64,000 nucleotides of DNA from NCBI RefSeq assembly GCF_002878395.1, contig NW_025892544.1, positions 141,146 through 205,145 of the forward strand. Direction: 5' to 3'. The stretch is from Capsicum annuum. Lineage: Eukaryota; Streptophyta; Magnoliopsida; Solanales; Solanaceae. Below are positions 1-13,010 of the stretch, piece after piece. The notes under the pieces are model-generated. The model saw only the letters and a list, made by a program, of their open reading frames with translations. It was not told where the DNA came from and did no database searches. The translations under genes were made by a program, and so were the position numbers. The stretch's first letter is position 1, and every line of letters starts with the position of its first letter.

Positions 1-410
1 AAATATATACATTCACACAATTCTAAAAATACATTTTTTGAGGGGTATCATTTTTCTCAAAATAAAAAAACATAACAACTGGCCTAAATACTTAAGAATC
101 TCCTAATTATACAAAACACAACACAATACGAAATAAAACACAATACGACACAAGTTTTAAACTAGATATGCCAGTTCTACAATCGTACCGTGGCTAATTA
201 GAAAAAAAACATGGTAGCAAAACTTTTCGGTGGATATGGTATATCCCACACCTTACTAAAAAAGAGTGCACTATCCCCAATGCAGTAAAATAATGTAAAA
301 CAAAGGGAATAAGGACATTCCATGGATGCACTAAGTATCTGTGTCCCTTAGGTTGCCTCCCAAGTAGCTCTTGATTTAACGTCACAGCATGACTTAGCTA
401 CCTCAGCTAC
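1..410 (-). other. E1 3' untranslated region, no gene
   Basis: This AT-rich stretch follows the integrase end on the minus strand. It carries CACAA-like short repeats at about 112-150 and aligns with 11560-11900 of E2 (shared blocks such as GGTATCATTTTT and CCTAAATACTTAA). I see no coding potential beyond short chance frames. Confidence 0.6.
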
Positions 411-1870
411 TCAGACTTCTCCAAGGCTTATCTTATAAATTACCTTTACCTTTTTATAATTTCCCAAATAGAGCTTCACACGCTTCTTATTTACTTTGAG
501 CGGGATATTACCATGTCCTTTTAGTTCGACAACACCATAAGGGAATGCCCTAACCATAATGAATGGCCCGGACCACCTAGTCTTCAACTTTCCAGGAAAT
601 AAGTGAAGTCTTGAATTATACAATAATACTAGACTACTGGGTTCAAACATCTTTTTCTCGATCTTCCTGTCATGATACAACTTTATTCTTTCTTTTTATA
701 TGGAAGAGCTCTTATAAGCATGATGCCAAAATTCATCCAACTGGTGTACCTTGTCCAATCTCAAATTTTTTGCACTATGCCACTCAAAATTTAGCCTTTT
801 CAATGCCCATAGTGCCTTATTCTCAAGTTTAACCAGCAAGTGGCATGACTTACCGTATACAAGATAATATGGAAGGCACCTATGGGGGCCTTATAAGCTG
901 TTTGGTTGGCCCATAATGTATTATCAAACTTCCTTGACTAGTTAGTCCTATTGGCGTTCATAGTTTTTGCCAATATGGACTTGATCTCTCTATTAGATAC
1001 CTCAACCTGCCCACTTGTCTGAAGATGGTAAGGTATTTCCACCTTGTTTCTTACACCATATTTATCAAGCAAGGCTTTAAACAACCTATTAAAAAAGTGA
1101 GACCCACTATCACTAATAATTCCACGTGCAGCGCCAAATAATGAAAAGATATTTTTCTCCAAAAAGGCAGTGACACTTCTACCTTTGTTGTCGGGAAGAA
1201 CAACTGCCTCTTCCTATTTTGACACATAGTCAACCACCACCATAATATACCTCATACAATAGAAGATCATGAATGGACCCATGATATCAATTCCCCATAC
1301 TTCAAACAACTCTAACTCCAGAATAGGTGTTATGAAGAGTTCAAGGCATCTTGAATTATAGCCTTGACGCTGGCATTGGTCACAGGCTTATGCAAAATCA
1401 TGAGAATCATTAAAAATTGTTGGCTAGTAAAACCCACAATGCAGAATTTTGTGGGCTGTGTGGGTACTACTAAAATGACCCCCAACTAGTGAGGAGTAAT
1501 AAGCTCCCAAAATGCTTATCATCTCTACCTCTGGGATACATCCCCGAAATACTCCATCACCACCAACTCTATACAGATATGATTCATCCCAAAAGAACTT
1601 CCTTACCTCATGCATAAATATCCTTCATTGCGGGAAGGACAAGTCTTTTGGGATAAGATAACTTGCCAAATAGTTGGCAAAATCAGCAAACTCGGGGATT
1701 AAGTCTTGAGATGCTGCCAAGACCCGCTCATTCGGAAAACTATAATCTATATCAAGGTCATCCCCTAATTTTTGCATTGCCTCATCCTCAAGCATGGTTA
1801 AGTGATATACAACCTAGTTTTCAGTGCCATTTCGGTCCTTCACTTTAAAATCAAACTCTTACAACAAGAG
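411..1870 (-). pseudogene. E1 pol: integrase region, broken
   Basis: The integrase would insert the element cDNA into host DNA. From high to low coordinate I see an H-rich zinc-binding part (GGHFSSTHTAHKILH, about 1615-1424), then the catalytic core: GIDIMGPF at about 1272-1294 (first Asp), SDSG near 1106-1118 (second Asp), and [10 protein letters not shown] with the catalytic Glu codon at 1001-1003. The DDE triad is therefore visible, although an in-frame TAG in place of a Trp codon lies between the first Asp and the second. The C-terminal part (680-411) has the RWSGPFIMV...VELKG block seen after the core in Athila integrases. Several more stops and frameshifts interrupt the reading. Family identity is secure; function is lost. 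Confidence 0.8.
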
Positions 1871-3290
1871 AACCCAATGAATCAATCTTGGTTTGACATC
1901 CTTTTTTGACATCAAGTATCTCAGTGATACATGGTCAGTGTGACCTATGAACCTAGTCCCAATTGAATAGGATTAAAAAAATTTGAACGCAAAATCCACC
2001 ATAAGTAATTCTTGCTCTATAACTATATAATTTTTCTAGGTAAGGTTTAAAGCCTTGACATCATAGTAGATGGGATGAAGGATCTTCTCTCTTCTTTGAC
2101 CTAGGAAAACCCCCAAGGACACTCCACTTGTATCATACATGACCTCAAAGGGTGCAGACCAATCAGGGGACATAATGATAGAAACCAAAATCAATAGCTC
2201 ATTAAGGAATTCAAAGTCCTTGAGACATGCATCATCAAACACAAATTTCACCTCTTTCTTTAAAATCTTGCATAGAGGATTTTCAATTTTAGAGAAATCC
2301 TTGATGAACCTCCTATAAAAGCTCGCATCGCCTAAAAAACTCGGTATGCCTCTAACTGAAACTAGAGGTGACAATTTTGTTATTACCTCAATCTTGGGTT
2401 TGTCCACCTAAATACCATTTTAGAGATCTTGTGCCCGAGACTAATATCTTTTTTCACCATAAAGTGGCATTTTTCCTAATTCAGCACCAAGTTGTACTTT
2501 TTACATCTCTGCAGTGCACTGGCCAAGTTGACCAAATAGTCATCAAATGAGTCCCCAATCACTGAAATATCATCCATGAATACTTCAAATGTGTCCTCCA
2601 CCATGTCAGAGAATATGGACATCATGCATCTCTAAAAGGTGGCAGGAGCGTTGCATTACTCGAACGATATTCTCTTGAACACAAAAGTCCCATAGGGGCA
2701 AGTAGTGAACATCATCTTTTTTGGTCCTCGGGAGCAATAGTGATTTGATTTTAACTCGAGTACCCATCAAGAAAATAGTATCAACCCCTTCCTACTAGTC
2801 TATCTACATCCAATCCATGAAAGGCATACGAAAATGGTCCTTTTGTGTCCAACTTTCTATAATCCATGCAAACTCTCCAACCAATCATTGATCTCATGGG
2901 TACAAGTTCATTCTATTCTTTGGGGACCACTGTGATTCCCCCTTCTTTGGTATGCATAGAATCAGACTAACCCAATTACTATCTACAATGAATAAAACTA
3001 TTCCAACATCTAACCACTTGATTATTTTTTTATTTACAACCTCCTGCATAGGAGGATTCAATTGTCTCTGATGCTTGGAAATGGGAATGCAGTCTGGCTT
3101 AAGCTATATCTTGTATGTACATATACCTGCTAGAATCCGCACAATGTTCGCAATGGTCCACTTGATGGCTCTCCTACATTTTTGCAACACAGATATAAAA
3201 GCATCCACCTATGATCCTTATAAATCTACCATAATGATTATTGGTAAGGTATTATTAGACCTCAAGAATTCATAGTATAAATAAGATGGG
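1871..3290 (-). pseudogene. E1 pol: reverse transcriptase and RNase H, broken
   Basis: The RT catalytic motif FMDD followed by ISVIGD is read on the minus strand at 2569-2580, so both catalytic aspartates remain. Downstream, 2407-2036 encodes the RT connection and the start of RNase H (SFYRRFIKDFSKIENPL, then VMYDTSGVSLGVFLGQ, where DAS has become DTS). The upstream part (3290-2600) holds fingers/palm remnants such as the PMRSMIGW and KLDTKGPFSYAFHGL areas in shifting frames. At least three stops or frameshifts break the reading. The same block occurs in E2 at 13011-14300, which makes the domain order certain. Confidence 0.8.
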
Positions 3291-4240
3291 GGAATCTTTA
3301 ATTATAATGCTAGTGGCTCCTCAATGGATGGTTTTGTAGGAGGCATGACTCTATTTTTGTAATTAAGATTAAGATTTTTTGAGGCATACGTATACGAACC
3401 TCTACTACATAATGCACCAACTAGCTCGTCATATTCTTCTATCCCATCATTCTCAAAATTCATAATCACTATGGCTAATGCTTCAATCCCTAATCTTTCT
3501 TTAATAGGCACATCTTCTATAACCATATCATCATCCACAATATCTATCATCGATACCACTCGCATATTATCTGGCTATTGTATATACACACATTAAAACC
3601 TACTTGCTCATTATTTAGTTTGAAAGTGATCTCTTGTAAAACCGTATCAATCACTACCCTAGCAGTGGATAGGAAGGGTCTACCTAATATAATCAGAGCT
3701 TGGACGTCCACCTCATATTCTAGAATTATAAATATGCTGGGTATACAGGGGATGCTACCCTCACTTCTATGCCATAAAAAATACCCACCAATTCTTTTAT
3801 GAATCGACCATCAACAACCTCTTAGATGTGATTTGAGTTCCCCCATCCTCAACACCTTGTATACCATCAGTGGCATTAAATTTATATTGGCTTCCAAATC
3901 ACACATAGCCTGATTGATATTAAAAGTTGATATAGAATATGGAATAGTGATTGCCCTGGGGTCCTCTCTCTTTTCGACTGATGATGTAAAAGGTATCACA
4001 CTACACTATTGCACCTGGTCATTGGGAATATCTCCAACCCAGTCATCACTCTCATAATCATTATCACTACTGGTCAGCTTCTCAAACTCTATATCAGGTG
4101 GCTCATAAGTAACTGTATTATCTTTCTTAGGCTCTTTCATAATAGGCACATTGTGATTATATATAGGTGAACCACTCTTAGTGTTGATAGCTAGACAATG
4201 AACAATATTTGGAGGTTTCTGCATCGTGTTAATTGGAAGG
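3291..4240 (-). pseudogene. E1 aspartic protease and linker, broken
   Basis: An aspartic protease would mature the Gag-Pol polyprotein. On the minus strand 3999-3811 reads SISTFNINQAMCDLEANINLMP. Athila proteases carry Asp-Leu-Gly-Ala at the active site, and here the Gly is replaced by Glu (DLEA), a G-to-A type change that should inactivate the enzyme. The distal part (3800-3600) contains the IILGRPF-like block, and 3565-3302 is the acidic linker to RT. The 4224-4006 stretch is the low-complexity gag-protease linker. The family is clear from synteny with E2; stops separate the pieces. Confidence 0.7.
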
Positions 4241-5682
4241 GCATCAGGTTGCCTTTAGTTTAAAATGGCAGAAATATGGCAAAACTGGTGCTATAAATAC
4301 TTAATAATAGTTGCATGTGACTCAACCTTCTGGATCAACCCTAAAATACCAGCCTTAATCTCTTTAAGGTATGTTTCCTGACCCTTCACCAGTCTAGACA
4401 ACATTACTTCTATTCTTCTTTCTATATCTTAGTTGCCAGGCAGAATGTATCTATATCTATAGTAGATCCGACCTTGGTTTCATTTCCCTTGGGTTGGGAA
4501 ACTCGCCAACTGATGATCTAGACTCTTTACCACTTTTTTTACCCAAACGTATAAGCTTTGGTGGCTGAAACCTATGCTCTTACTGCATCATTTTCTCGAA
4601 ACTTGCTGCCACAAACTGCTTTACCAACAAGCCAAGATCATTTATGAGTAGTGCAATATCTTGTGCTACAGAGTCATCATCTATTCTCTGGTCGTTAGAG
4701 GAACCAATAGCATATGTGGTAGAACTTCTCTCAGCCTCCTGAGTTTTCCATCTTCAGTTAATAAGCAAAATTTTGTCTTGAATATCTGAGGCTACCTCCC
4801 AGCGTAGTCTCATAAAAGATCTTCCAGAGATGGTGTCTGTCATGGCTCTATAATTGATGGTCAGGGATCTTTATAATATCTCTAATAATCTCGTTCCTAA
4901 AATTTGATGGTTGGTCACCAAACTTAGCATTTTCTTGATCCTGAACTAAGCCTCATACAGAGACTCAGACTGTAGCTGCATAAAATTATAAATTTTGTCC
5001 TTAAGCTACAATATCCTGGATGGAGAAAGAACCGGTTCAAGAATTTATTACGCAACCCATTACATGTGATGATAGATGCTCTTGGAGGATCCTTTAAACA
5101 TAAAGATGTTTCTCTTGTAAGCAAGAAAGGAACCTTAATCTAAGAACCTTTTGAACTATCCCTAGATTTGTGTAGGAAATGTAGATACTAGTAAAATTAT
5201 CCAAATACATGTTTTCATCATCTATAGGGAATCCCGCAAACACACCCTTCAAGTACAAGATCTTGATCATGGTAATGATTATTGTTAAACTTAACACCTG
5301 GGGGAAAATAGGAGGAATGATAGCTCCAGTTTCTACTAGCTCAACATACCCAGATCCTCATCCTCATCCTCATATGGCTACAAATATTGGTGCAGTGGGA
5401 TCACATGAGCTCAGCCGCATCCACCTTTAACTCTATTCTAATTACCACCTAGTGTTGCTCGACAGTCTATTTTTGGACTATGCACAACTAACTTTGCCTC
5501 CTGAGCCATGCACTCAACATCTTCTACCCTCTTTTGATTAGTAGTTTGTGCTAACAACACCTCATTATATAGGTCAACAATATCATAAACTCCTCAAGAG
5601 GAGGGAGAGGCACCAAGTGTGCACCACCACGAAGCCTTTCAGGAATATTATCTCTATTTGGCTCGATCATCCTACTAGTCAT
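4241..5682 (-). pseudogene. E1 gag (capsid-like) remnant
   Basis: The start codon is placed at 5682, where the minus strand reads MTSRMIEPNRDNIPERLRGG; the homologous start in E2 is at 23607. The central retrotransposon-gag domain is at about 5130-4790, with the blocks QLQSESLYEAWIRFK and LLEIL-RSLTINYRAMTD. Its length of about 480 codons fits an Athila gag. Gag would assemble the particle that packages element RNA. The reading frame shifts repeatedly and has stops, for example next to the LLEIL block. Identification rests on the linear match to the E2 copy and on family recall. Confidence 0.65.
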
Positions 5683-7364
5683 TTGTAGGATCCTTTATGG
5701 ATTCAGATTAAGTAGGAGTAAGGGATTTCCTCTACTCCATGTGCTAGGCATACACCGGCGTATACCCAATTGAGAACAAGAACACAAATACCCTCAAACT
5801 ACAAAAACTTTGATTCATAACTCAACAATATATTCCCCAATAATGGTGAAAAATTTTCATAACACCCAAGATAGACCTCCAATCTGAAGATTATATGGTC
5901 ATTGTCAAATATAGTAACCCAACAAAGTTTGGGATAGAATCCCTAGGTAATACATGGAGTTGTGGCTCTTAACTATTGTGATCACGAAAAGAATTGGAAA
6001 AGTAAATGAGGGGATTGTAGTGGCAATTTTGAACAATTAACGAATATCAATTCTAGTTGTAATTCATTCATAAACGAACACTAGGATTGTGTTTCCCCTG
6101 GCCTCTAACTCGGTAAGCTTCTCATGCTTAATCCAACTATTCAATTTTTGTGCATGTAGAATATAGTAAGATAGGTATCACCAACTACCTCGCGACACCA
6201 TTTGGTGAATCTCACTCATCTCCTCTAAGTCTTATAGTGTCTTCTTACTAATGCTTACCTTGGACCCCAGTTTCAACTATCTCCTCTTGATCTTAAATTA
6301 ATAAGATGGAAGTTAACCATATTAAGGAGATAACACAAATAAGCTTATTTCAACAGTTAACTCCAAATCAGTGTTGTGATTTCCTTTTCCCAATCTCTAC
6401 CTCCCCCTCAAGTTCGTAGTAAATATAGGTTGGGTCCTAACATTCTCAACCGTTAAGATAACAATAAACTCAAAAAAAGCCCTAGTACATGCATCAACAA
6501 TAATCTATAAGGATTGAACACTTCCCCCACATTGTTATGTAGCCAGGGTTCCTACAACACTAGCTAAGGAAGATTAGTCGCTATGGCTGTGCAATGATTT
6601 AAGGAATTCATATTTTAAAATATTCTATAATCAAACAATAATAATCAAGTAAAAACCCAAAGCTTCAACTGAATTAATAACCTAAATCACTACAAAGTAA
6701 TTCCAAGACCAAATTCGGATCTCAGAATCACAATATATATTTGTGACTATATAGATTGCGTAAACTCAATACAAAATATCAATACAAGGAAACCCTAAAA
6801 AACAAATGCCAAATTAAAAAAGAAAAATAAAGTCGGTGACCACTTACAAAGGTCACATACGGTTTTATGTAGTCCTACGAATATAACCATCCTTCCATTT
6901 TGGATTCGAAAACTCTCTAGACTTTGAAATTTTGCACATACAAAGGTAACATACAGACCGTATGTGTCACTTTGTATGTTCCAGGCCTAAGGAACTGAAC
7001 TTGCAACACTCTGGACTTTTCTCCCAAGACATATATTTGCCACACACGGACCATGTATGGCATATACAAACCATATATGGTCTTTGTAAGTGGGAGGGTT
7101 TGCTTTTTTCCTATAGCTTAGCCTCTGGATTTTCAGTTATTGGGCATACCCTGCTCATATATGCCAAGTAAGTAACATATACACCCAAAAATGCCTTTGT
7201 ATGTACCCAAAAACTTCAAATTTCTTCTTTTTCTTCAGATTTACATCCAAAACCTAGTTTCCTACAAAGCTTACCCAAAACACATCATATCTAACAAAAC
7301 AACCTAAGAAACTTGCATATTTTCATCCTTTTAAATATTGAAAGTGCTATATTTCTATAGAACA
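5683..7364 (-). repeat. E1 5' LTR plus leader (inner boundary unresolved)
   Basis: The outer end (7364, minus-strand start TGTTCTATAG) aligns with the E2 LTR at 25160. The region lies between the gag start and that end. I could not find a convincing primer-binding site, so the LTR/leader border, possibly near 5780, is not fixed. The first ~550 bp from the outer end (about 6830-7190) hold clustered short palindromes such as CATACAGACCGTATG and CCATGTATGG. The backbone around them (ACACCCAAAAATGC, CAAAACACATCATATC) matches the E2 LTR. Confidence 0.6.
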
Positions 7365-7861
7365 TTAGTAAACTATCTAAATATGTCAAAAAGGTATTTA
7401 TATAATACATAGAAACTCTAGGAAACTCATCCAAATACAAGATTAAAATTGGAGATGATAGCTACCTATGGGGCAACTTATGGGTCATTGGTAGACCACC
7501 GTAGGTGCTAGACTCTAAAACTCCCAAGAAACTCTTTGAACTTTAATCTTCTGAGACTTGTACTGGCACCTATGGGTCATAGGTTCCACTTCGTAGGTAG
7601 AAGGGTCAAAGTTTCCCTATCTGAATCTCTGAAACTCAGTTCCCTTATACTTAATCTGGAACATGCGCCACACAGGTTGTACCTACGAGTCGTAGGTGCC
7701 CACATAGGTGTTCCAAAACTTTTATTGTCACTCCTTTTCTTAATTTTAGCTCTAAGAACCTATTTTCCTACAAAACACATCATATCTAAAAGAATAGCCT
7801 AACTAACTATATTTTTTTTTTATCATTTTAAGCGTCAAAAGTGCTATTAAATAATAGAATA
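7365..7861 (-). repeat. Fragment of a third Athila-type LTR, cut by E1
   Basis: The segment AAAACACATCATATCTAA...AGTGCTATTAAATAATAGAATA repeats the outer end of the E1 LTR (7270-7364) and of the E2 LTR (25075-25160). Only the first ~500 bp of the LTR is present; E1 starts exactly where it stops, so E1 probably inserted here. The candidate duplicated target next to E1 is TTAGT at 7365-7369, with its partner outside the window. It carries its own palindromes, ACCTATGGGTCATAGGT and ACCTACGAGTCGTAGGT. Confidence 0.6.
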
Positions 7862-7909
7862 TCGAAATAAACCAAGGCCAAGGCTACACTATCCACAACA
7901 TTGGTGACC

Positions 7910-9840
7910 ATGATATCTCTCATTGAGTCTCTCCAATCTGAAGAAGGAGGGAAATCTAAAAACCAAAATAAGGGTAAACCAGATGGTTCCAAAGTTGTTG
8001 AAGAAAGCTTATCGTAGGAAGAAAAATCTCGGATGGTTTTGGTAATGGCAACCCAAAATCCTATGAAGAAGCCGTTATTACAAATCAGCCCCATAGGAGA
8101 GGAAGACCCATGGAGATGGGTGTTCTAAAATATAGAGCCTAATACAATGATGGGGTATCCCTGAATAATAGACAAAACCAAAGGTGAAGCATCCAATATG
8201 AATCTTGCATGTTACTTGAGGTACTAAAGAAGGTTCCCAAATTAAACTGGGCTTTTAAGAGGTACAATTTAGGGTGGTTGAACAAACCTGTGGAAAAATA
8301 TAGAATTAAGTTGATGCGTGAATTCTATGCCAAGTATGGAGAAACCATTGAGATTGTGACTCCACTTAGGAAAGAGAAGGATATGCATAAGCAACCCAAG
8401 TTAGAGACAATGTTAGTTGGAGATGCACTAATTGAAATATGGGAGAAAGATATTTCTAAATATTTGTTCGGTGACTTGTTTGAGCCAGTAACAACAACTC
8501 TAGAATATAATTATCAAATGTTAGAATTGAAAAGGTTAAGATGTTAATTACTGAAGATAAATTAATGCATTATAAGTGGTTGGCAAACCACATTGTCGAA
8601 CCAACAAAAACAGGAAATAAGTAAATAGTACACCAATATACAAACACACTTTGAGTTTCATCACCAAGGATTTCTGGTCTATTATTCGACAGTATATATC
8701 ACAAATCAAAAATAAAAATACATTGAGTGCTAATAAGGCATGGATGATGGTTGTCTTTATGGTAGAGTTGGAGATAAACATTCAGTAGATCATTGTGGAA
8801 GATATTCGAGAGAGGGCATAACTTTATGACACTACCTTACAATACCTTATTAAAAAGTTGTGTTGGAAGAAAATTGTTCCTTACATTTCTATTGTTGATA
8901 AGTTCACCCTGCCAACTAAGACTACAAATGTAGGTTTAATTAAGGATACCATAAATTTGGTGGCTCATGTTAGAGGTTCTTTGCCATATTTGCCTTTACA
9001 GACAATGGAGGAGGCAACCCTGACTACAAAGATTCTAGCATCTAAAAATAGCTCTAATATATTATCTGTACCACAACCCACAATACCTTCAAATATAGAT
9101 CATTCGGCACCTACTGACTATATATTAGTACCTACAACGTTTTTAGAGTTGATAATAAAAAATTAGATTGCATCACATGTAAAGATTAAGAAGATAGAGA
9201 TAGAGGTGAAGCCCTGTGTGGAAGATGAAATTAGGGCAGAAATATGGGTTATGTAGACCCATCTTGATAATTTTGAGAGATATATGGAGACTAAGTTGGA
9301 GAGCTCCAAGCTCCAAATTTGAGCACAGTCACCGCTGAGTTAGATGAATTAAAAATGTAAGAAAGGAGCTTTCTGAGAGGCAGTTTCTAACTGTGTGGCC
9401 TTTACCGCTCCTAATATTTGCAAATATTGGTGATTATATTGAGGTGTTAGATTTTTATGACTAGGCCCCAATAGATGGGATCACGGGTAAAGAGGTATAT
9501 GAGGAGTTAGAGGAGATGAGGGATGATTTACAAGCTACAAGAAGAGAAAGCGAAAGGATAAATATTGATAGAACAAGAGCGAGCTAACATTTGAAGTTTT
9601 TACTTTTGAGATACATGAGGTTCCACCTACCGTTGTTACTAATACTGCTACTGACACTATGATAGAGAGTGGAAGGGGTACAGAGATGTCCCCCAAATAT
9701 CAACTCTAAATGCATGGGCTACCACTGGTTCCAACTTTACTAGAGTGCCAAGCCCATAGCTAAGGCCATTGGAGATGGAGAGTAGAGTGGGATTACCTTT
9801 ATGACCCCTATTGATGAGTCCATAATAGGCGTCTAGTGCG
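7910..9840 (+). pseudogene. Antisense 'putative plant transposon protein' ORF, broken
   Basis: This ORF runs opposite to the neighbouring Athila genes. An ATG at 7910 opens a hydrophilic N-terminus. The recognisable domain is at 8209-8547 (NWAFKRYNLGWLNKPVEKYR, MREFYAKYGE, ALIEIWEKDISKYLFG, then TTLEYNYQML). It continues in shifted frames (FITKDFWSIIRQYISQ, then NKAWMMVVFMVELEINIQQII at about 8640-8800) to 8858-9166. The downstream part (9167-9600) reads as charged, probably coiled-coil sequence. I recognise this as the widespread plant-transposon-protein family, probably the one catalogued as PF20167, from memory. Its function is unknown, and it often lies between pol and LTR as an extra, sometimes antisense, ORF. 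At least five frameshifts or stops show it is dead. Confidence 0.6.
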
Positions 9841-10959
9841 CTACAGGTATGTTCCTACCCTAATATTACATTTTTTTATATTTTCATTCAATGGTGACAC
9901 TATATGTTTTCTAAGTTAGGAGTGGGGATATACCACATCTGAGGTTTTATTGTTGTGTTTATTTTCCCTCGGATGTTTATCTAGCTAGATCTGGTGTGTC
10001 TCATGTTCTGGTTGCATCATAGTTGCAACATATTTGGGTTGTGTTATTAGTTTTAGTGTTAGGTTATATGTTGATAATGTAATGTGATTGATTGATCCCA
10101 TTGTGACATGGTAGGTGGTTTGTGTAAAGAATTTTGGGTTTTAATGATGTTTGGATGGGGTTGAACTTGTGTTTTGATTCATGCATGCTTAATTTGAGTT
10201 TTGACAATGTGACTGCGTAGTACTCTTAATTTTCTTTTGGTAAGCATCATTTTATTTTGTATAGTTTTTTTTTGCGTAAGGATATGCAAATATTTTAAGT
10301 TGAGGGTGTTGATGTTTTGGAAACTTACAACGCTTTCAAAATTTAGAACTATGGAAATTAGCAAGTACAAAGGAATATTTTAACTATGAGAATATAAGAT
10401 ATCCAAGGCAGTGAATCATCATCTTTAGCTCGAACTCATTATCCACTCCTGTACCACAAGTGAAAACCAACTGCATGTATACATGAAGCACAAGAGTATG
10501 ACACAAAGAAATCAATTTATGGCAATTATATTAGCAACAGACAACCATGCATATATACAAGTCACACTTACCCAAATAAGTATGCAACTTAGCAATACAA
10601 CCCATGTGCCCTCATATTAGAGATATCTCCCTAACTCATACATGAAATGAAGCATGTCAATGTGGGGACGGTAAAGAGACACTCATATTCAGAAAGTAGT
10701 TCTACCTAATGTGCATAAAATGCCAAAGGCTTTCCCTTATTTTCTATACCTAAGCTTTCAGACAATCAAGTCAGGATCATTATAGGACTTTTCTTATCTT
10801 GTAATATAGGGTTGAGGGGCTGGCACGGTACATATGGATATCAAGTGACTAATCCTCCTTGGCACTACACTAACTTTGGGATCTCACTTATTAACCATTT
10901 TCACTTTATTTTTGCCCTTATTTCTCCCTTTTTTCGTTTAGAGCACATTCAGGTTGGGT

Positions 10960-11080
10960 GTCATTTCTTATTCTTTCTTTTTCAACTTTTTCTTATTTTT
11001 CTTCTTTTTTTCCTTTTCTTTTTCTTATATTTTGCCACCACACCCAACCTTTCTTTCTTTTTCTTTTACTTTCCCATCTT
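10960..11080. repeat. Polypyrimidine tract
   Basis: This is over 100 bp of almost pure T and C on the plus strand, which means polypurine in the sense of E2. The Phe/Leu-rich open frames over it are composition artefacts. It may be part of the long 3' leader of Athila elements. Confidence 0.8.
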
Positions 11081-11641
11081 CATACCCACTTTACATTATG
11101 CACCACTATGATACCCACTCACAACTTAGGCAATTTGCCTTAGCTAAGGTGCATAATGTCCAAGGAGGACTAGGGCCAAAACAGGTTCATTATAATACAA
11201 ATAGGAAGGTGAAAGGTGAAAGCAAAGAAATAGGCTATACAGGCTCAAAATTGAGATCAAGGGATACAATTTTTACATTGGGAAGGCCATTTAGGCTATA
11301 AGTGTACTAACATAAAAAGGGTCTATGATACTTTCCTAACCAACTATCCTGCAACGTAGGCAAGACCAACTGGGCAAGTTCTGAATTTAAAACACAAAGG
11401 GAAATAAGACAGTATCTCAAACTCACATGGCATAGGACTATTTCACAAGCTACTACCTCCAGTTCATGAAATTATTTGCTATATTATCATGTCCCAAATT
11501 CTAATGCCATAAAAATATCCATGAAGGTCAAACATATATACATCACACACAGTTCAAAAATAAAAATTTAGAAGGATATCATTTTTATAAAAATCAAAAT
11601 CAAAACATGTTAATTGCCCTAAATACTTAAAATTCACCTAG

Positions 11642-11685
11642 TTACACAACACAACACAACACAACACAACACAAAACAAACACAT
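11642..11685. repeat. CACAA pentanucleotide microsatellite
   Basis: Six or so consecutive CACAA units are followed by degenerate copies. E1 has a degenerate version at the homologous place (112-150), so the seed was in the ancestral element and expanded in this copy. Confidence 0.85.
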
Positions 11686-11930
11686 CACGATGCAACAGGT
11701 TATGCAACAACATCGCAACCAATGGGAAAAAGAACGGCAATAAAACCCTCAACATCTATGGTTTGCCCCACCCCTAACTAAAATATTTTCCACCATCCAT
11801 AATGCACAAGAATAAATTAAAACCATACCTAGGAAGAACTAAGAGCCAATACGTAAGAATAAAGTAAAACAAGGGAGGTAAAAATATACCTAGGAAGCAC
11901 TAAGTGGATGCATCATGCCACTCTAAGTTT

Positions 11931-13010
11931 AGCTTCTTCAATGCCCATAATGCTTTATGCTCAAGTTCGACCGGTAAGTGACATGCCTTGCCATACATAA
12001 TATGATATAGAAGGAACTTATAGGAGTCTTATATGATGTTTTGTATGCACATAAAGCATCATCTAGCTTTCTTGACAAATCAGTCTTATTGGCATTCACC
12101 GTTGTTACCAATATGGACTTAATCTCTCTGTTTGAGACCTCAACCTACCCCTCCTATCTGAGGATGATAAAGTAACACCACCTATTCTTTACACCATATT
12201 TTTCAAGCAAGTCTTTGAACAATAGATTGCAAAGTACGACCTACCATAACTAATAATTTCTTGGGGAATGCCAAATTGGGAAAAAATATTTCTTTTCAGA
12301 AAAGCAGTGATGCTTCTACCTTCATTATCTGGAAGTGCAATTACCTCCACTTATTTTTGACACATCGTCAACTACTACGAAAATATATTTCATAATATAG
12401 GAGCTCAAAAATGGGCCTAAGAAGTTAATCTCACATACATCAAATAACTCTAACTCCAAGATAGGTGTCATGGGAGTTCATGGCGCTGTGAGATATTACC
12501 CTGTCTCTAACACTGTTCATAAGACTATGCAAAATCATGAGCATCCTTATAAATTGTGGCCTGTAAAAACCACACTATATAATTTTATGGGTTTCGGGTT
12601 CCACTATGATGACCCCCAATCGGTGATGCATGGCAAGCTTCAATAATACTCAATATATCCACCTTAGGGATACACCTATGCACCACACCATCTATACAAA
12701 CCCTTAAACAATAATGGTTTATCCCAAAACAACTTCCTAAACTCATACATGAATCTCTTGCGTTGTTAGATAGATAGGTCTTTTGGACATTATCACTTGC
12801 CAAATAGTTGGAAAAATCAGAAAATCAGGAGACTAGGTCTTGAGATGCTACCAACACCTGCTCATCTAAAAGGGTATCATCTATTTCAAGCTTGTCCCCT
12901 AATTTCTACACTGCTTCTTCTTACAACCTTGACAAATGGTCAGAAACTTTATTTTTTATGCTCTTCTCGTCCTTTACTTCAAAGTAGAATTCTTATAATA
13001 ATAGAACCCA
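11931..13010 (-). pseudogene. E2 pol: integrase, broken
   Basis: The minus strand encodes the zinc-binding part at 12803-12585 (VCIDGVVHRCIPKVD, EACHASPIGGHHSG) and core remnants: VEVIALPDNEGRSITAFLKR at about 12350-12290, and FGIPQEIIS followed by YGRSYF at about 12280-12230. The second catalytic Asp of the SDxGS motif has become Tyr (ISYGRS). Later blocks (LANTMNANKTDL-like and [13 protein letters not shown] at about 12110-12020) agree with E1 at 960-880. Multiple stops are present. The reading is unambiguous by comparison with E1. Confidence 0.75.

Larger units (their letters stand above)
1..7364 (-). mobile_element. Athila-like Ty3/gypsy retrotransposon E1, left-truncated by window edge
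   Basis: Read on the minus strand, the order is LTR/leader (7364 to 5683), gag, protease, RT, RNase H, integrase and 3' UTR (410 to 1), the gypsy order with integrase last. Protein signatures match the Athila lineage: a gag beginning with a short MTSRM-type N-terminus, an ALCDLGA-type protease, an FMDD reverse transcriptase and an integrase end with an RWSGPF motif. The outer LTR end is set at 7364, where the minus-strand sequence starts TGTTCTATAG and aligns with the outer ends at 25160 and 7861. The 3' LTR lies off the left edge, so no target duplication can be tested. All genes are interrupted, so the element cannot encode its own functions. Confidence 0.85.
9841..11930. other. Retrotransposon 3' noncoding region
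   Basis: No gene is visible here. The stretch follows the integrase of E2 (minus strand) and the antisense ORF. 11560-11900 aligns with the 3' UTR of E1. A long T/C tract lies at 10960-11080 and a CACAA pentamer repeat at 11642-11685. The E2 3' LTR should lie on this side, but no boundary could be fixed. Confidence 0.5.

Noticed and set aside
10812..11301. Three overlapping Phe/Leu-rich open frames (99, 115 and 61 codons) that look like membrane proteins
   Set aside because: They arise from the T/C-rich tract at 10960-11080 in all frames; there is no domain, and they sit in retrotransposon 3' noncoding sequence.
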